Assembly (NCBI RefSeq): GCF_000716535.1
Contig: NZ_JNWV01000006.1
Span: forward strand, 372,001 to 436,000
Length of the DNA stretch: 64,000 nucleotides
Source of the DNA: Streptomyces flaveolus
GTDB taxonomy: Bacteria; Actinomycetota; Actinomycetes; Streptomycetales; Streptomycetaceae
Reading direction: 5' to 3'
Part shown: positions 38,745-47,011 of the stretch, piece after piece
Layout of the letters: the number at the start of each line of letters is the position of its first letter
Position numbering within the stretch: the stretch's first letter is position 1
Program-made: the position numbers and the translations under genes
Notes under the pieces: model-generated
The model's input: the letters and a program-made list of their open reading frames with translations, nothing else
Databases searched by the model: none
Told to the model about the DNA's origin: nothing

Positions 38745-39473
38745 ATGGCTGAAGCGCTGCGGAACACGGACGACGGACACCAGGGCGGCCGGCAGGACAG
38801 CGGGCGACGGGACGTGCGGCGGGACGTACGCCAGGACGAGGCGCGGCTCTGGGCGGAACTGGTCGCGACGGCACGCCGGACCGTCGCCGACGGACTGGTG
38901 GTCGGCACCTCCGGCAACGTCTCCGCCCGCGTCGGGGACCTCGTGCTGGTCACCCCGTCCGGGGTCCCCTACGACCGGCTCACCCCGGACGACATCACCG
39001 GCGTCGACCTCACCGGACGCCAGGTGCTCGGCACGCTCGTGCCGACCAGCGAGCTGCCCATGCACCTCGCCGTCTACCGCACCACCGACGCCCGCGCCGT
39101 CGTCCACACCCACGCCGTGCACGCGACCGCGGTCTCCACGCTCGTGTCCGAGCTACCGCCGGTCCACTACATGACCGTCGCCCTCGGCGGCCCCGTCCGG
39201 GTCGCCCCCTACGCCACCTACGGCACCGCCGAACTCGCCGAGCACATGCTCCGCGCCCTCGCCGGCCGCTCCGGCTGCCTGCTGCGGAACCACGGCACGA
39301 TCACCTACGGCGCCACCCTCGACCAGGCCTACGACCGCACCGCCCAGCTCGAGTGGATGTGCCGCCTGTGGCTGACGGCGTCTTCCGTGCCGGGCCTGAC
39401 CCCGTCCCTGCTGACGGAGGCACAACTGGCCGAGGTCGGGGAACGCTTGAAGGGGTACGGCCAACGGAGGTGA
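38745..39473 (+). CDS. Class II aldolase/adducin family protein
   Basis: A 242-residue zinc-dependent aldolase or epimerase of the FucA/AraD family. Substrate loop 'VGTSGNVSARVGDLVLVTPS' and zinc ligands in 'AVVHTHAVHATAVS' and a later 'RNHGTITYGATLDQA' are visible; 'TSELPMHLAVYRTTDA' holds the likely catalytic acid. The first 30 residues are charged, low-complexity and not part of the fold, so a later start is possible, but AGGA is well placed before ATG 38745. It would cleave or epimerise a sugar phosphate such as fuculose- or ribulose-phosphate. The next gene follows closely on the same strand. Confidence 0.88.
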   Translation: MAEALRNTDDGHQGGRQDSGRRDVRRDVRQDEARLWAELVATARRTVADGLVVGTSGNVSARVGDLVLVTPSGVPYDRLTPDDITGVDLTGRQVLGTLVPTSELPMHLAVYRTTDARAVVHTHAVHATAVSTLVSELPPVHYMTVALGGPVRVAPYATYGTAELAEHMLRALAGRSGCLLRNHGTITYGATLDQAYDRTAQLEWMCRLWLTASSVPGLTPSLLTEAQLAEVGERLKGYGQRR

Positions 39474-39606
39474 CCCCTTGCTGTCCTTGATCCGCCGCAC
39501 CGGCGGCCAGCCACGACGTACGCACCCGGTGGTGCCGCACCCGCCCGCGCCCCGACGGTCCGCCCTTCCGCTGGCCGGTGGCCGCGGCCCCGCCGACACT
39601 GGTCCC

Positions 39607-40734
39607 GTGCGCACCGTCAAAGCCACCGCCGCCGGACTCACCGCGGTCCTGGCCGCCGGGATGGCGTCCGTCGCCGCCGGCCGGCTCGCCAGCGACGCCG
39701 CGCTGAAGGCCCCGGCGGGCCGCCCGCTGCCCACCGAGCCCCGCCTCACCGTGCACGGCACGGCCGCCGGCCAGATCACGCTCACCCGCGACCTGGCAGC
39801 GCTGCGCCCCGGCACCTACGGCCTCGCCGGCGACGGCTCCCACGCGGTCGTCGGCCCCGTCCTGGAGGCGGCCCAGCACACCGCCGACACGGTCGTACGA
39901 CGTCTGGAACGCGTCACCCACGGCACCTTCGCCCCCGGTGACGCGGTATGGCTCACCCCCAATCTGTACGTCGGCAACCCCGGCGCCGCCCTGGGTCTGG
40001 ACCACACCGACGTCGACGTGCCCGGCGAGCTGGGCGCCCTGCCCGCCTGGTTCGTGCCCGGCCGTCGGGACACCTGGGTGATCGCCGTGCACGGCCTCGG
40101 CGCCACCCGGGAACAGGTCATGAACGTGATGGGCTTCCTGCACGGCCGCGGGCTGCCCGTCCTCGCCCTCGCCTACCGCGGCGACCTCGGCGCCCCGCGT
40201 CCGCCGGACGGCCTGAACCACCTCGGCGACACCGAGTGGCGGGACGTCGAGGCGGCGATCCGGCACGCCGTCCGCAACGGGGCCCGCCAGGTCGTCCTGC
40301 TCGGCTGGTCCACCGGCGCCACCATGGCCCTGCGCGCCGCCGAGCACTCCGCGGTCCGGGACCGCATCGCCGGACTCGTCCTGGACTCGCCGGTGCTGAG
40401 CTGGGAGGCCACGCTCCGGGCCCTAGCCAGGGCCCGCCACACCCCGCAGCCGCTGCTGCCGCTCGCCGTGCGGGCCGCGCAGGGCCGGGCCGGACTGCAC
40501 ACCGACCGTTCCGCCGAGACCGCCGACCCCGACCGGCTCCGGGTCCCCACCCTGATCATCCACGGCCCGGACGACCGCGTCGCCTCCTGGGAGTTCTCCC
40601 GGCGGCTCGCCCGGCGCCGCGCCGACCTGGTCGCCCTGCACACCGTCGCGCACGCGCCGCACGGGGCGATGTGGAACGCGGACCCCGGGGAGTACGAGGA
40701 GCGGCTGCGGCGGTTCCTGACCCCGCTGATGTGA
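39607..40734 (+). CDS. Alpha/beta hydrolase with N-terminal membrane anchor
   Basis: A 375-residue serine hydrolase. A basic start and hydrophobic segment ('KATAAGLTAVLAAGMASVAA') suggest a membrane anchor or signal. The fold has 'VIAVHGLGATREQVMNVMG' (oxyanion region), the nucleophile serine in 'VLLGWSTGATMALRAAE', the acid in 'LIIHGPDDRVASWEFS' and the histidine in 'TVAHAPHGAMWNADP'. The start is uncertain: TTG 39478 has an excellent GGAGG seven bases upstream and would add 43 Arg/Pro-rich residues, while GTG 39607 gives a normal anchor but has no clear ribosome site. Substrate unknown. It probably shares a transcript with the aldolase gene, which ends at 39473. Confidence 0.85.
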   Translation: MRTVKATAAGLTAVLAAGMASVAAGRLASDAALKAPAGRPLPTEPRLTVHGTAAGQITLTRDLAALRPGTYGLAGDGSHAVVGPVLEAAQHTADTVVRRLERVTHGTFAPGDAVWLTPNLYVGNPGAALGLDHTDVDVPGELGALPAWFVPGRRDTWVIAVHGLGATREQVMNVMGFLHGRGLPVLALAYRGDLGAPRPPDGLNHLGDTEWRDVEAAIRHAVRNGARQVVLLGWSTGATMALRAAEHSAVRDRIAGLVLDSPVLSWEATLRALARARHTPQPLLPLAVRAAQGRAGLHTDRSAETADPDRLRVPTLIIHGPDDRVASWEFSRRLARRRADLVALHTVAHAPHGAMWNADPGEYEERLRRFLTPLM

Positions 40735-40950
40735 CGCCGGGGGCCGCTGTGGCCCGCCGGGCTGCCGGGCTGCCGTGACGCCCCGGCGCCCGGGCCCGGC
40801 GACACCGGCGCGAAACATTCCGTTTATGGCCGTGCGACGGACGTGATCGGGCCGTCCCGGCCCTTCCCGCGCGCGGTGCGTTGGCCAGCCCCGTCGCCCG
40901 CCGTGACATTCCGTTTGGGTTTTCGGACCGTCAACCGGAAGACTGCACCC

Positions 40951-42369
40951 GTGACGTCCCGTATCCCGCGCGACTCCAGGCTCCGACTCGTCCGACCGCG
41001 ACCCCTGGCCGCCGCCCCCAGAGCTGTGAACCAGCGGCGCCCACGCCGCCCCGCACCCCGGCCGCCGGAGGGCACCCCCGCCCCGGCCGAACTGGCCGGA
41101 ATGGCCCGCGCCGGTCTGGCCGGCGCGGTCCGCGTCGCCCGCTGGGCCGACGCCGCACTCGGCCCCGGCCGCGCCGGTGCCACCGCCGACGGCAAGGCCA
41201 CCCTCTCCGACGCCTCCGCCGAACGCGCCGCCGCCGACCTCGGCCTGAGCGCCGATCAGGTCCGCGCCGACTGGGACACCGCCCGCCTCGCCGGACTCGT
41301 CGAGGTGCACGGCGACAGCGCGCGCCCCGGCTGGCGACTGCGCGCCTGGGACCGCGACGACAGCGCCGTGCTGCGTGGTTGGGTCGCCCTCTTCGACGCC
41401 TGGTCCCTCGCCTGCCCGGAACCCGACGGGCACGAGCCGGCCGCCGTCGCCGAGGTCGTCTCGGCCATGCCCCAGGTGCTCTCCTTCCTCCAGCTCTCCG
41501 CCGGCCCGGTCCCCGTCGAGCAGTTGCTCGACCTGCTCCAGCAGCGGGTCACCGAACTGCGCACCGAACGCTGCGAGGTCGCCTACGAGCCCGGCACCGG
41601 ACAGCCCGCCGGAGCCCCGGGCTCGGCGGACCCCACCCCTGCCGCGGACGCCCCGCTCGCGCCCCTGCTCGACTGGGCGCTGCGGGCCCTGGCCTCCGTC
41701 GGCGCCCTCACCTACGGCGACGGCCAGGCCACGCTCACCCCGCTCGGCAACTGGGCGGTCTGGGTCAAGCTGGAGCAGATCTGCGTGGCCGCGCAGAGCC
41801 CCGCGGGCAACATCGAGCAGTCCGCCGAGGACATGCTCCGCGGCTGCGCCCAGCTCCGGCCCAACGCGGCCCGCGCCGAGTACCGCGCCTGGCTCGCCGC
41901 CCGCCCCGTCGGCAGCGCCGTCACCGAGCTGATCGCCGCCGCCCGCGGCGACGACGCCCTGCTGCGCGGCCTGGCCTTCGAGGCGCTGCGCGTCGTCGGC
42001 GCCCCCGCCGAGCCCGACGTACGGTCCGTCGTGGAGGAGTCGGCCCTGCGGCCGTACGCCCTGCTGTGGCTGGCCGAGCACGACGGCGTCGACCCGGAGG
42101 ACGCCCACGAGGTGCTCACCCGCGAGGAGGCCACCTGGCTGTGGGTGGACACCGCGGCCGCCGTCGCCGACCACGGCGAGGCGCCGATGCTGGTCCGGCA
42201 CCTGGAGTCCGCGGTGCAGCCCACCGTCCCCCAGCTGCTCGACGAGGTCCGCGCCGTCGGCCACCCGCGCACCGTGCAGGTCCTGGTCGCGCTCGCCGCC
42301 GCCCACCCCGACCCGGCGCTGGCCAAGGCCGTCCGCCGGGCCGCGTTCCAGGTGCACACCGGGGGCTGA
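40951..42369 (+). CDS. Hypothetical protein, possible helical-repeat regulator
   Basis: I do not recognise this 472-residue protein with confidence. It is soluble, rich in Ala/Leu helices, with a basic Pro/Arg lead of about 45 residues. 'ASAERAAADLGLSADQVRAD' and 'LDWALRALASVGALTYGDGQ' look like winged-helix segments, and the C-terminal third ('VGSAVTELIAAARGDDALL', 'TVQVLVALAAAHPDPALAKA') looks like HEAT-type repeats. GTG 40951 is chosen because GGAAG lies about nine bases upstream and the part before it has no fold character. It stands alone between the hydrolase and the VOC gene, with 216 bases before it and 39 after. Confidence 0.75.
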   Translation: MTSRIPRDSRLRLVRPRPLAAAPRAVNQRRPRRPAPRPPEGTPAPAELAGMARAGLAGAVRVARWADAALGPGRAGATADGKATLSDASAERAAADLGLSADQVRADWDTARLAGLVEVHGDSARPGWRLRAWDRDDSAVLRGWVALFDAWSLACPEPDGHEPAAVAEVVSAMPQVLSFLQLSAGPVPVEQLLDLLQQRVTELRTERCEVAYEPGTGQPAGAPGSADPTPAADAPLAPLLDWALRALASVGALTYGDGQATLTPLGNWAVWVKLEQICVAAQSPAGNIEQSAEDMLRGCAQLRPNAARAEYRAWLAARPVGSAVTELIAAARGDDALLRGLAFEALRVVGAPAEPDVRSVVEESALRPYALLWLAEHDGVDPEDAHEVLTREEATWLWVDTAAAVADHGEAPMLVRHLESAVQPTVPQLLDEVRAVGHPRTVQVLVALAAAHPDPALAKAVRRAAFQVHTGG

Positions 42370-42408
42370 GCGGGAGGGGGCGAGCGGAAGATCGCGCAGG
42401 GGAGCGGC

Positions 42409-42825
42409 TCAGCCGCCGATCTCCGGGGCGTACGTCCCGAAGCTCCAGACGTTCCCCTCGGCGTCTTTGGCCATGTAGTCCCGCGAGCCGTAGTCCTGGT
42501 CCGTCGGGGGCATCAGGATCTCCACCCCGTGCTCCACGGCCCGCTGGTGGTGGGCGTCCACGTCGTCCACCACGACGTACACCCCGGCGGGTCCCGCGTC
42601 CCGCATCGCCGCGTCGAAGAGGCCGCCGCGCCCCTTCGAGCCGAGCATCACCGCGCCGTTGCCCTGGACCAGCTCGGCGTGCATCACCGTGCCGTCCTCC
42701 GTCTCGTACACCGACAGCTCGGTGAAGCCGAGGGCCTCCGTGAGCTGCCGGATCGCCGCCCTGGCGTCCGTGTACAGCAGCGTGGGACAGATGCTCGGCC
42801 GTGCGCCGCCACCCGTGCCTGCCAT
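42409..42825 (-). CDS. VOC-family (glyoxalase/bleomycin-resistance fold) protein
   Basis: A 138-residue single-repeat vicinal-oxygen-chelate protein. 'ICPTLLYTDARAAIRQLTEA' opens the first beta-alpha-beta unit and 'GVYVVVDDVDAHHQRAVEHG' the second; 'YGSRDYMAKDAEGNVWSFGT' is the typical closing strand ('D-P-x-G-N-x-W' form). Such proteins may bind a metal or small toxin. ATG 42825 is chosen because GAAGGAG lies eight bases upstream; an ATG at 42858 is open but badly placed. It converges on the hypothetical gene at 40951-42369. Confidence 0.88.
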   Translation of the reverse strand: MAGTGGGARPSICPTLLYTDARAAIRQLTEALGFTELSVYETEDGTVMHAELVQGNGAVMLGSKGRGGLFDAAMRDAGPAGVYVVVDDVDAHHQRAVEHGVEILMPPTDQDYGSRDYMAKDAEGNVWSFGTYAPEIGG

Positions 42826-43079
42826 GCCGATCACTCCTTCGCGCATCGGTTCCGCCATGCCCTGCGAGTCTCGCAGCCGCCACTGACAACGCCCCGGCGA
42901 AACGGGCCGCAGCGCGCCGTGGCGCCGGCCGGGTCCCGCGGCAGGCGGTCCGGCGGACGGTCCCGCCCCGCCGAACGGGGGGACTTCCCCGCCACGCCCG
43001 CCCGGCCACCCCGCCGCCCCGGCCGCCGGTGACTACGCTCGGCGGCTGATCCGGGACGGTGGTACCCAAAGGGGGTGAG

Positions 43080-43805
43080 GTGGCACTTCCACCCGTGGGC
43101 CGCCTCGCCGTCGCCCTCCTCCTGGCCGTCGCCACCCTCGGCCTCCTCGAGGGGGCCCGGCAGATGCGGCCGGTTCCCTACGGCGACCGGCTCCTCTCCG
43201 CCGGGCCGCACGCCGGGGTCTGGGCGGCGCGGGTGCGGGACGGTGCCGTGGCCGGCCACGACAGCCGTACCGGTGCGCTCCGGTGGCGGTACGCGCGCGT
43301 GGGGCACCGTCCCGTCGACGTGGTGCACGCGCGCGGGGAGGTGATCGCGCTCTGGGACGACGGTCTGCTCACCGACACCGACGGCCGGTCCGTGCGCTGG
43401 CACCGGGCCCTGCCCGACGCGGCCGAGTGGCTCCCGGCCCAGGGCGGCACCGGCGTGCTGCGCCCCCTCGGCCGCGGCATCCTCGCCGTCGTCACCCCGC
43501 GCCGCGTCACCGCGTACCGCACCGCCGACGGCGACCTGCGCTGGGTGCTGCCCGCCCGGAACGGCTGCGCGTTCCGCCCCGAGGGCGCCGTACGCCGGGG
43601 CGCGGCCCTGCTCCTCGCCCAGCCCTGCGCGGACGCCGCGTGGACCGGCCAGCTCGTGGCCCTGGACGACCTGGGCCTGATCGCGCCCGGCCGCACCCCG
43701 CTGGGCAACGATCTCCCGCGCCCGCACCTCGCACGCCTGGAGGCGGAAAACCGCTTGCACGGCCCCGTTAGACTTTCCCCCATGGCCATTCTCCTCGCGC
43801 ATTAG
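43080..43805 (+). CDS. PQQ-like beta-propeller fragment protein, membrane-anchored
   Basis: A 241-residue protein with one N-terminal hydrophobic segment ('VGRLAVALLLAVATLGLLEG') and a body of short repeats of the PQQ/WD type: 'VRDGAVAGHDSRTGALRWRY', 'ALWDDGLLTDTDGRSVRWHR' and 'RRVTAYRTADGDLRWVLPA'. It likely forms part of a propeller outside the membrane. No catalytic residues are evident. GTG 43080 follows a GGGGGTGAG ribosome site; GTG 43059 is less likely. Its last codons coincide with a possible separate leader ORF (43782-43805) for the next gene, so its true function at the 3' end is mixed with regulation. Confidence 0.75.
   Translation: MALPPVGRLAVALLLAVATLGLLEGARQMRPVPYGDRLLSAGPHAGVWAARVRDGAVAGHDSRTGALRWRYARVGHRPVDVVHARGEVIALWDDGLLTDTDGRSVRWHRALPDAAEWLPAQGGTGVLRPLGRGILAVVTPRRVTAYRTADGDLRWVLPARNGCAFRPEGAVRRGAALLLAQPCADAAWTGQLVALDDLGLIAPGRTPLGNDLPRPHLARLEAENRLHGPVRLSPMAILLAH
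43769..43805 (+). promoter_or_regulatory. Candidate promoter and leaderless 7-codon leader ORF for the ABC-F gene
   Basis: TAGACT (43769-43774) is a good -10 box and is followed after exactly seven bases by ATG 43782, the usual spacing for leaderless transcripts in Streptomyces. The ORF reads M-A-I-L-L-A-H and stops at TAG 43805, sharing frame and stop with the gene upstream. Downstream, GGCGGG (43808-43813) could pair with either CCGCC (43825-43829) or CCCGCC (43832-43837), giving two alternative hairpins before the ABC-F start at 43866. That resembles ribosome-sensing attenuation. No clear -35 box was seen. Confidence 0.45.
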
Positions 43806-43865
43806 ACGGCGGGAACGTCCTCAGCCGCCCACCCGCCAACCCCCTGTACGCCCTGGAGTCTGTCC

Positions 43866-45464
43866 GTGATCTCCGCCTCCGGTATCGAGTTGCGCGCCGG
43901 TGCGCGCGTCCTCATCGAGAACGCCACCTTCCGTGTCGCCAAGGGCGACCGCATCGGCCTCGTCGGCCGCAACGGCGCAGGCAAGACCACTCTCACCAAG
44001 TGCCTGGCCGGCGAGGGCATCCCCGCCGGCGGCACGATCACCCGCTCCGGCGAGGTCGGCTACCTCCCGCAGGACCCCCGCACCGGCGACCTGGACGTCC
44101 TCGCCCGCGACCGCGTCCTCTCCGCGCGCGGACTCGACGTGCTGATCCGCAAGATGCGCGAGAACGAGGAGCGCATCGCCAACGGCAAGGGGTCCACCCG
44201 CGAGAAGGCCATGAAGCAGTACGAGCGCCAGGAGACGGAGTTCCTCACCAAGGGCGGGTACGCCGCCGAGGCCGAGGCCGCCACGATCGCCGCCGCCCTG
44301 AACCTGCCCGACCGGGTGCTCGGCCAGCCGCTGCACACGCTCTCCGGTGGTCAGCGCCGCCGTATCGAGCTGGCCCGGATCCTGTTCTCCGACGCGGACA
44401 CGCTGCTGCTGGACGAGCCGACCAACCACCTCGACGCGGACTCGATCATCTGGCTGCGTGACTACCTGAAGACCTACCGCGGCGGCTTCATCGTGATCTC
44501 CCACGACGTCGACCTGGTCGAGACGGTCGTCAACAAGGTGTTCTACCTGGACGCGAACCGGTCCACGATCGACATCTACAACATGGGCTGGAAGCTGTAC
44601 CAGCAGCAGCGCGAGGCCGACGAGAAGCGCCGCAAGCGCGAGCGCGCCAACGCCGAGAAGAAGGCCGCGGCGCTCAACGCGCAGGCCGACAAGATGCGCG
44701 CCAAGGCCACCAAGACGGTCGCCGCGCAGAACATGGCCCGCCGCGCCGAGAAGCTGCTCTCCGGCCTCGAAGACGTCCGGATGTCCGACAAGGTCGCCAA
44801 GCTCCGCTTCCCGGAGCCCGCGCCCTGCGGCAAGACCCCGCTCATGGCCGAGGGCCTGTCGAAGTCGTACGGCTCGCTGGAGATCTTCACCGACGTCGAC
44901 CTGGCCATCGACAAGGGGTCCCGGGTGGTCATCCTGGGCCTCAACGGCGCCGGCAAGACCACCCTGCTGCGGCTGCTCGCAGGCGTGGAGACGCCGGACA
45001 CCGGCCGGGTCGTCCCCGGTCACGGCCTCAAGCTCGGCTACTACGCACAGGAGCACGAGACCCTGGACGCCGACCGCACGGTCCTGGAGAACATGCGCTC
45101 GGCCGCCCCCGACATGGACCTGGTGGAGGTCCGCAAGGTGCTCGGCTCGTTCCTGTTCTCCGGCGACGACGTCGACAAGCCGGCCGGTGTCCTCTCCGGC
45201 GGCGAGAAGACCCGGCTCGCCCTCGCCACGCTCGTCGTCTCCTCGGCGAACGTGCTGCTCCTGGACGAGCCCACCAACAACCTCGACCCGGCCAGCCGCG
45301 AGGAGATCCTCGGCGCCCTGCGCACCTACAAGGGCGCGGTCGTCCTCGTCACCCACGACGAGGGCGCCGTGGAGGCCCTCCAGCCGGAGCGGATCATCCT
45401 GCTGCCGGACGGCGTCGAGGACCTGTGGGGCTCCGACTACGCGGATCTCGTCGCCCTCGCGTGA
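43866..45464 (+). CDS. ABC-F family ATPase (ribosome-associated type)
   Basis: A 532-residue protein with two ATPase domains and no membrane part, the ABC-F layout. Domain 1: Walker A 'GLVGRNGAGKTTLTK' (about 31-45), signature 'LSGGQRRRIELARIL', Walker B 'TLLLDEPTNHLDADS'. Domain 2: 'LGLNGAGKTTLLRLL' (about 356), 'LSGGEKTRLALATLV', 'VLLLDEPTNNLDPAS'. A highly charged helical linker ('KRRKRERANAEKKAAALNAQ', about 252-300) joins them. ABC-F proteins bind the ribosomal E site; they act in translation or protect against ribosome-targeting antibiotics. It resembles the mycobacterial Rv1473 group. GTG 43866 has GGAG seven bases upstream. The leader region suggests antibiotic-responsive control. Confidence 0.93.
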   Translation: MISASGIELRAGARVLIENATFRVAKGDRIGLVGRNGAGKTTLTKCLAGEGIPAGGTITRSGEVGYLPQDPRTGDLDVLARDRVLSARGLDVLIRKMRENEERIANGKGSTREKAMKQYERQETEFLTKGGYAAEAEAATIAAALNLPDRVLGQPLHTLSGGQRRRIELARILFSDADTLLLDEPTNHLDADSIIWLRDYLKTYRGGFIVISHDVDLVETVVNKVFYLDANRSTIDIYNMGWKLYQQQREADEKRRKRERANAEKKAAALNAQADKMRAKATKTVAAQNMARRAEKLLSGLEDVRMSDKVAKLRFPEPAPCGKTPLMAEGLSKSYGSLEIFTDVDLAIDKGSRVVILGLNGAGKTTLLRLLAGVETPDTGRVVPGHGLKLGYYAQEHETLDADRTVLENMRSAAPDMDLVEVRKVLGSFLFSGDDVDKPAGVLSGGEKTRLALATLVVSSANVLLLDEPTNNLDPASREEILGALRTYKGAVVLVTHDEGAVEALQPERIILLPDGVEDLWGSDYADLVALA

Positions 45465-45799
45465 TCGAAAGTCTGATCCACTGCGTATGGATCATTCGGC
45501 CCATCGGTGATCCATCATCTGTGTGAGATCTCCTCGTACCGGGGTGTGTCGTACACGCATTTTCCGGCCGATCCCCCAGTTGTCGGGGGATCGGCCGCTG
45601 TGCGTTCCTGACCTGGCACTTCGCGAATCCACCCGGACGGCCCTATGGGCCGCACCCCATGGAATCCCTTGTTCCGCTTGTGGGGATCCACTCCTGTCGT
45701 CACAACGATGTCCCACGGACCTTGCCGAATGGGTGGCCATCACGCCCGAGAGGGGTGATCATGAGGAGACCAGAGCGCACTTCCCATGAGGAGGCACGG
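45465..45799. promoter_or_regulatory. GATC-rich spacer upstream of gbn
   Basis: This 335-base gene-free stretch contains eight GATC sites after 45470 plus one across its left edge: 45463, 45475, 45490, 45509, 45527, 45570, 45589, 45685 and 45757 (first base of each), with five of them in 68 bases. GATC is the motif bound by Gbn, which is encoded just downstream, so the region looks built for autoregulation. It also holds the terminator at 45565-45597. The gbn promoter is probably between 45600 and 45790 but no clear -10/-35 pair could be named. Confidence 0.7.
45565..45597. terminator. Perfect hairpin after the ABC-F gene
   Basis: CGGCCGATCCCCC (45565-45577) pairs perfectly with GGGGGATCGGCCG (45585-45597) around a seven-base loop AGTTGTC. 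A TTTT run precedes it, giving U's on the other strand. It lies 100 bases past the ABC-F stop. Both arms carry a GATC site. Confidence 0.85.
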
Positions 45800-46021
45800 G
45801 TGGCCGAGACTCTGAAGAAGGGCAGCCGGGTGACCGGCGCCGCGCGCGACAAGCTCGCGGCAGACCTGAAGAAGAAGTACGACTCCGGTGCGAGCATCCG
45901 GGCGCTGGCCGAGGAGACCGGCCGCTCGTATGGCTTTGTGCACCGGATGCTCAGCGAGTCGGGCGTCACGCTGCGTGGGCGTGGCGGAGCGACCCGGGGT
46001 AAGAAGGCCGCTTCGTCCTGA
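45800..46021 (+). CDS. gbn: Small HTH nucleoid-associated protein Gbn
   Basis: A 73-residue basic DNA-binding protein. A single helix-turn-helix is seen in 'YDSGASIRALAEETGRSYGFVHRMLSESG' (in parts: 'GASIRALAEETGRSYGFVH'), with a lysine-rich start ('TLKKGSRVTGAARDKLAADL') and tail ('RGRGGATRGKKAASS'). Length and sequence match what I recall of SCO1839 of S. coelicolor, reported as the GATC-binding nucleoid-associated protein Gbn that affects development and antibiotic production. GTG 45800 follows GAGGAGG by five bases; the frame is open back to 45659 but that part lacks a ribosome site and fold. Its upstream region is full of GATC sites. Confidence 0.9.
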   Translation: MAETLKKGSRVTGAARDKLAADLKKKYDSGASIRALAEETGRSYGFVHRMLSESGVTLRGRGGATRGKKAASS

Positions 46022-46067
46022 CTCCGGGCGGCCCATCGGCTTCGATGGTGGCCACCCGGTCGGCGGT

Positions 46068-46093
46068 CCCCCAGTGCCTTGCGGGCCTGGGGG
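46068..46093 (+). terminator. Hairpin after gbn
   Basis: CCCCCAG (46068-46074) pairs with CTGGGGG (46087-46093) around a 12-base loop, and further G/C runs (GGGGG-TG-CCCCC near 46096-46107) follow. It lies about 45 bases past the gbn stop and should end its transcript. Confidence 0.6.
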
Positions 46094-46177
46094 GTGGGGG
46101 TGCCCCCCGACCGGCCGGGTGGTTACTGTGCAGTCACTTAGCTTCGCTCTGCTGACCGCACCCATCGGAGGCGCCCC

Positions 46178-46981
46178 ATGGCTTCGCCCGAGCAGGACCT
46201 CGCTCCCGCATTCGACAAGGACGGCGTACGGCTCACCGTCGACGACGCGCTCGCCACGGTGACGCTGACCAACCCGGCCAAGCGCAACGCACAGAGCCCC
46301 GCTCTGTGGCGGGCGCTCGCCGAGGCCGGGCGGCTGCTGCCGGGCTCCGTCCGGGTCGTCGTGCTGCGTGGCGAGGGCAAGTCCTTCTCCGCCGGGCTGG
46401 ACCGTCAGATGTTCACCCCGGAGGGGATCCCGGGCGAGCCGACCTTCATCGACCTCGCGCGCCGTGACGACGCCGGGATCGACGCGACCATCGCCGAATA
46501 CCAGGAGGCGTTCACCTGGTGGCGGCGGACCGACATCGTGTCCATCGCCGCCGTCCAGGGCCATGCCATCGGGGCCGGCTTCCAGCTCGCGCTCGGCTGC
46601 GACCTCCGGGTCGTCGCCGACGACGTGCAGTTCGCCATGCGCGAGACCAGCCTCGGCCTCGTTCCCGATCTGACCGGCACGCACCCGCTGGTCGGCCTCG
46701 TCGGATACGCCCGCGCGCTGGAGATCTGCGCGACCGGGCGGTTCGTCGGCGCCGAGGAGGCGGTGTCGAGCGGGCTGGCGAACCTCGCCGTGCCCGCCGA
46801 CGAACTGGACGGGGCGGTGCGGGACCTGGCGGTGGCGATCATGGCTGCGCCACGGGACGCGGTGGTGGAGACCAAGGCGTTGCTCCGTGGTGCCCTCGAC
46901 CGGACGTACGAGGAGCAGCGCGCGGCCGAGCGGGCTGCCCAGGCTCGACGGCTGCGCGACCTGGCCGGCCTCGGCGAGTGA
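46178..46981 (+). CDS. Enoyl-CoA hydratase/isomerase family protein
   Basis: A 267-residue crotonase-fold protein. The oxyanion-hole segments are 'LRGEGKSFSAGLDRQMFTP' (about 66-84) and 'AVQGHAIGAGFQLALGCDLR' (about 125-145), and 'FAMRETSLGLVPDLTGTHPL' follows. The usual second catalytic Glu of hydratases is not obvious in 'GLVPDLTGTHPLVGLVG', where Asp is present, so isomerase or another crotonase reaction is possible. It acts on an acyl-CoA in the cytoplasm. GGAGG lies seven bases before ATG 46178. It is convergent with the P10-like gene. Confidence 0.9.
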   Translation: MASPEQDLAPAFDKDGVRLTVDDALATVTLTNPAKRNAQSPALWRALAEAGRLLPGSVRVVVLRGEGKSFSAGLDRQMFTPEGIPGEPTFIDLARRDDAGIDATIAEYQEAFTWWRRTDIVSIAAVQGHAIGAGFQLALGCDLRVVADDVQFAMRETSLGLVPDLTGTHPLVGLVGYARALEICATGRFVGAEEAVSSGLANLAVPADELDGAVRDLAVAIMAAPRDAVVETKALLRGALDRTYEEQRAAERAAQARRLRDLAGLGE

Positions 46982-47011
46982 GCCGACAGCGGGCCGGGCA
47001 CCCGACGCCGG

